DNA of 5,567 nt from an uncultured Campylobacter sp. (lineage in GTDB: Bacteria > Actinomycetota > Actinomycetes > Mycobacteriales > Mycobacteriaceae), in NCBI GenBank assembly GCA_943913625.1, contig CALTYW010000147.1, positions 1 through 5,567 of the forward strand, in the 5' to 3' direction. Shown here one piece after another: positions 4,922 to 5,567 of the stretch; positions within the stretch are counted from its first letter, which is position 1; the number at the start of each line of letters is the position of its first letter. A program made the translations under genes and the position numbers. A model generated the notes under the pieces. That model ran no database searches, was not told where the DNA came from, and saw nothing but the letters and a program-made list of their open reading frames with translations.

Positions 4922-5567
4922 ATGGCAGTCGTAACCATGAGCGAACTCCTCGACGCGGGTGTGCACTTTGGCCACCAGACGCGTCGCTGGAACCCGAAGA
5001 TGCGCCGCTTCATCTTCACGGATCGCAACGGCATCTACATCATCGACCTGCAGCAGACGCTGACTTACATTGATGAGGCCTTCGAATTTGTGAAGGAGAC
5101 CGTCGCACACGGCGGCACCATCCTCTTCGTCGGCACCAAGAAGCAGGCTCAGGAGCCGATCCAGGAAGAGGCCGAGCGCGTGGGCATGCCGTACGTCACC
5201 CACCGCTGGCTGGGCGGCATGCTGACCAACTTCCAGACCGTGTCCAAGCGAATTGGCCGCATGAAGGAACTGCAGGCCATGGACGCAGCCGAGGAAGGCT
5301 ACGCCGGCCGCGGCAAGAAGGAAATCCTCATGCTCACCCGCGAGCGCGTGAAGCTCGAGCGTGTGCTGGGCGGCATTTCCGACATGACCAAGGCACCGTC
5401 CGCGCTCTGGATCGTGGACACCAACAAGGAGCACATCGCCGTCTCCGAGGCGCAGAAGCTGCGCATCCCGGTGGTTGCCGTCCTGGACACCAACTGCGAC
5501 CCGGACGTTGTCGACTTCCCGATCCCGGGCAACGACGACGCTATCGGCGCCGTGAAGCTGCTCACCC
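4922..5567 (+). CDS. rpsB: 30S ribosomal protein S2, 3' end cut by window
   Basis: S2 is an essential protein of the small ribosomal subunit that binds the 30S body/head region late in assembly together with S1 in many bacteria. The window holds 215 complete codons and one extra base; corynebacterial S2 is about 260-275 residues, so some 50 are missing beyond the edge. Recognisable segments are [19 protein letters not shown] (9-27), [13 protein letters not shown] (67-79), [13 protein letters not shown] (94-106), [15 protein letters not shown] (163-177) and [20 protein letters not shown] (189-208). The ATG at 4922 is chosen because of the strong Shine-Dalgarno AAGGAG (4910-4915); the in-frame ATG at 4937 (residue 6) has none. 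The gene is first after the divergent region, and tsf normally follows. The open frame runs off the window end without a stop. Confidence 0.97.
   Translation, partial: MAVVTMSELLDAGVHFGHQTRRWNPKMRRFIFTDRNGIYIIDLQQTLTYIDEAFEFVKETVAHGGTILFVGTKKQAQEPIQEEAERVGMPYVTHRWLGGMLTNFQTVSKRIGRMKELQAMDAAEEGYAGRGKKEILMLTRERVKLERVLGGISDMTKAPSALWIVDTNKEHIAVSEAQKLRIPVVAVLDTNCDPDVVDFPIPGNDDAIGAVKLLT

Noticed and set aside
4727..5434. Long minus-strand open frame opposite rpsB
   Set aside because: It is a shadow of rpsB, whose plus-strand frame has the strong Shine-Dalgarno sequence and clear S2 homology.

Overview
The window is chromosomal DNA from a high-GC actinobacterium, most likely a Corynebacterium or a close relative in Mycobacteriales. 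The evidence is the GC-rich codon use, the protein sequences, and a gene order known from that group: DUF2469, yraN, comM/yifB, dprA, xerC, an M23-family peptidase on the opposite strand, then rpsB. The genus is inferred; nothing in the window fixes the species. I see no insertion sequence, prophage, CRISPR array, tRNA or rRNA.

Bases 1-77 are the 3' end of a DUF2469 gene. A 104-bp gap follows, holding a small hairpin and an imperfect inverted repeat. Then comes a tight plus-strand cluster (182-4158): yraN (nuclease-fold protein), comM (AAA+ branch-migration helicase), dprA (ssDNA-binding RecA loader) and xerC (tyrosine recombinase). Adjacent genes overlap by 14 bp, abut, or are 1 bp apart, so they are probably co-transcribed and translationally coupled. 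Together they form a DNA-processing and recombination cassette without DNA-uptake genes in view. The minus-strand gene at 4155-4634 encodes a small exported LytM/M23-fold protein whose stop codon overlaps that of xerC.

The intergenic stretch 4635-4921 separates that minus-strand gene from rpsB, which is read rightward and cut off by the window end. This stretch is the most information-rich non-coding part of the window. It has a well-spaced minus-strand promoter candidate whose start point would coincide with the ATG of the peptidase gene. It has a perfect 28-bp palindrome made of two exact inverted DnaA boxes (TTATCCACA). It also has a series of potential RNA hairpins leading to rpsB, the last of which sequesters the rpsB Shine-Dalgarno sequence.

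The genes themselves are conserved and not novel. The unexplained signals are the paired DnaA boxes at the rpsB/peptidase divergent region, the structured rpsB leader, and the M23 domain that keeps its zinc ligands but appears to lack the usual catalytic histidines.
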